A stretch of 64,000 bases of DNA from NCBI GenBank assembly GCA_013365325.1, contig JABVXV010000090.1, positions 62,001 through 126,000 on the forward strand. Direction: 5' to 3'. The notes under the pieces were generated by a model. That model did no database searches and was not told the DNA's origin. It saw only the letters and a program-made list of their open reading frames with translations. Shown here in pieces: positions 62,601 through 64,000 of this stretch; the first letter of the stretch is position 1, and each line of letters opens with the position of its first letter. The DNA is from Dipetalonema caudispina. Lineage: Eukaryota > Nematoda > Chromadorea > Rhabditida > Onchocercidae. The translations under genes were made by a program, and so were the position numbers.

Positions 62601-63145
62601 TAGTAGGTGATGATGATGACCTTGATATTTTTGTCAATCAATGTCATGGAATCTATTCATTTCATTTCATTTCATTTCATCATTTATATATAAATTTAAC
62701 TAAAAATAAAATATCAAACTATTTAATTTCAATTCTTTTTAATTTTGAATTAAAAAAAAAAAAAAAAAAAAAAAGAAAAGAAGAGAAAAATTAAGGAAAA
62801 AAAAAAAAAAAAAAGAAAAAAGGTGAAAAAATTTATACATTTTATCATAGAATGATACTAACGAAAGATAAAATAATTCATTTCATATCATTTCATTTGA
62901 TTGATTGATTGATTGATTGATTGTTTGATTGGTCAACAGAATAAATATTAAAAGAATTGAAAGAGAGAAAAAGAAGAAGAGAAAATAGTATGTAAAATGG
63001 AATGAAATGATATATGAAGATATAAAATCATCCAAAAGTAAACTAAATTAAATTAAAGGATGAGAAAGATGGACATAATTGTATTGTCCATTACAATTAT
63101 TATTAATACAAACTAAAATCAAATTAATTAAACAATCATCAAACT

Positions 63146-63233
63146 TAATTCAACCAAACAACCAAACAACCAAATAACCAAACAACCAAACAACCAAATA
63201 ATCAACCAACTAATCAATCAATCAATCAATCAA
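63146..63233. repeat. (ACCAA)n followed by (ATCA)n
   Basis: Seven or so CAACCAAA-type units with small variations, followed by five ATCA units. Confidence 0.85.
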
Positions 63234-63599
63234 TTAAATACAGTTATTAAAATAATAAATAGCAAATAGCATTATTAATATTAAAATTAATAGCAATACA
63301 AAATTTACATTTTCTCTTTCTTTCTTCCTTTCTCTCTCTCTCTCTCTTTCTTTTTTCTTTCTTTTCTGATGTATATATATTTTTTCAAATTAATTAAGAT
63401 TGTATTGATTATTATTTTTTTTTTTTTGTGATTTTAATTTTTAAAGTTTCATTTTCTTTTGTGATATTTTTAAGCAATTTTTGAAATCAATCGATTTGAT
63501 AAATATAAAATGAAAATGAACGAACGAATAGAATGAATGGGAACATATATAGGAGGATAAAATGAACAGATCAAACGACAGACAGGTAGATTACAGATA

Positions 63600-63690
63600 C
63601 ACAGACATACACACACACACATACGTAGACACACACCCACATACAAACATACATATACACACACACACATACATACATACATACATATAG
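63600..63690. repeat. (CA)n / (CATA)n repeat
   Basis: Alternating ACAC and ACATAC tracts, including CATACATACATACATA near 63667, which read as Cys/Val runs in one - strand frame and are not coding. Confidence 0.9.
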
Positions 63691-64000
63691 GTTTGTCTGT
63701 TTGTATGCTTGCAATGTATAAAAATGTCATACCTGTTATTATCACTGTAATATTTGTCATTATCGATAAAATTGATGAATCATTCAGTGAAATTATTAAT
63801 ATTATCAACTGATAGTATTACTTTTTGTTAGATTAAATAATAATCAGTTAAAATGATATTTATTAATATATGATTAATACTTTAATAAATATTCTAATGA
63901 ATATCAATATTGATATAATAGTTTTGTATATTTAGCATTATCTGATATATTATTCAATCAATTTGGTAGTATTTATTAAATTTTGATTAATACTTGCCTA

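Larger units (their letters stand above)
58501..64000. other. Gene-poor AT-rich region downstream of VPS39
   Basis: I found no exon with both splice context and protein-like content. It contains T and A tracts above 20 nt (59675-59703, 60430-60450, 60785-60805, 62750-62773), a TA repeat, GATT-type tetranucleotides and a long polypurine block. A 61-codon - strand frame at 60100-60285 would encode a very hydrophobic segment (FFILLFAILLYFLIFFIFLL followed by IRERISRI), but AT-rich DNA produces such frames readily. Confidence 0.55.

Noticed and set aside
63470..63808. 112-codon - strand frame with many Cys and Val residues
   Set aside because: The Cys/Val run is the CA/CATA microsatellite. No splice sites or family match.

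Overview
This window is AT-rich, intron-dense eukaryotic DNA. Splice acceptors of the TTTCAG/TTGCAG/TTTAG type, a secreted protein with MIG-18-like fibronectin type I domains, a STAT with no N-terminal domain (as in C. elegans STA-1) and a NPP-9/Nup358-like nucleoporin all point to a nematode. The base composition and long homopolymer tracts suggest a parasitic clade III (spirurid or filarial) species, but that placement is inference. No rRNA, tRNA, CRISPR array or bacterial-type operon was seen.

Layout. Positions 232-1827 (+) hold the 3' end of an unrecognised protein with an RGG-rich tail. A minisatellite (3180-3612) and an ACGT-dense block (3718-4540) come before two unrecognised + strand genes: a small tail-anchored protein (4748-5744) and a 336-residue protein (6179-8310). 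On the - strand follow a MIG-18-like secreted protein (10362-14080), a complete STAT (15669-22532) and the C-terminal cytoplasmic domain of an SLC12 transporter (24124-28309). A molybdopterin adenylyltransferase (moc-2 type) lies on + at 29732-31755. The NPP-9/RanBP2-like nucleoporin fills 32571-41022 (-). A decayed non-LTR retrotransposon and a 132-bp satellite follow, then an acidic protein gene (+, ending 46367), tubulin cofactor A (47964-48990, -) and a full-length VPS39 (50323-58500, +). Positions 58501-64000 are gene-poor and full of simple repeats.

How the models were made. Exons were joined by hand, using splice consensus, reading-frame phase and recognisable protein families. For the MIG-18-like protein, STAT, MOC-2, NPP-9, TBCA and VPS39 the exon lengths sum to an exact multiple of three and end in a stop codon, which is strong internal support. 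The recognised genes are housekeeping or signalling loci (nuclear transport, HOPS/CORVET tethering, tubulin folding, molybdenum cofactor, JAK/STAT-type signalling). They do not form one pathway.

The most notable points are the ACGT-enriched blocks upstream of two genes, a 33-nt intron and missing N-terminal domain in the STAT, an SLC12 gene with no membrane half, a phase-supported GC-AG intron and a cryptic third Ran-binding-like domain in the nucleoporin, an apparent AT-AG intron in the tail-anchored gene, and complementary TAA/TTA triplet tracts flanking a single exon of the MIG-18-like gene. No wholly new multi-gene system was identified.
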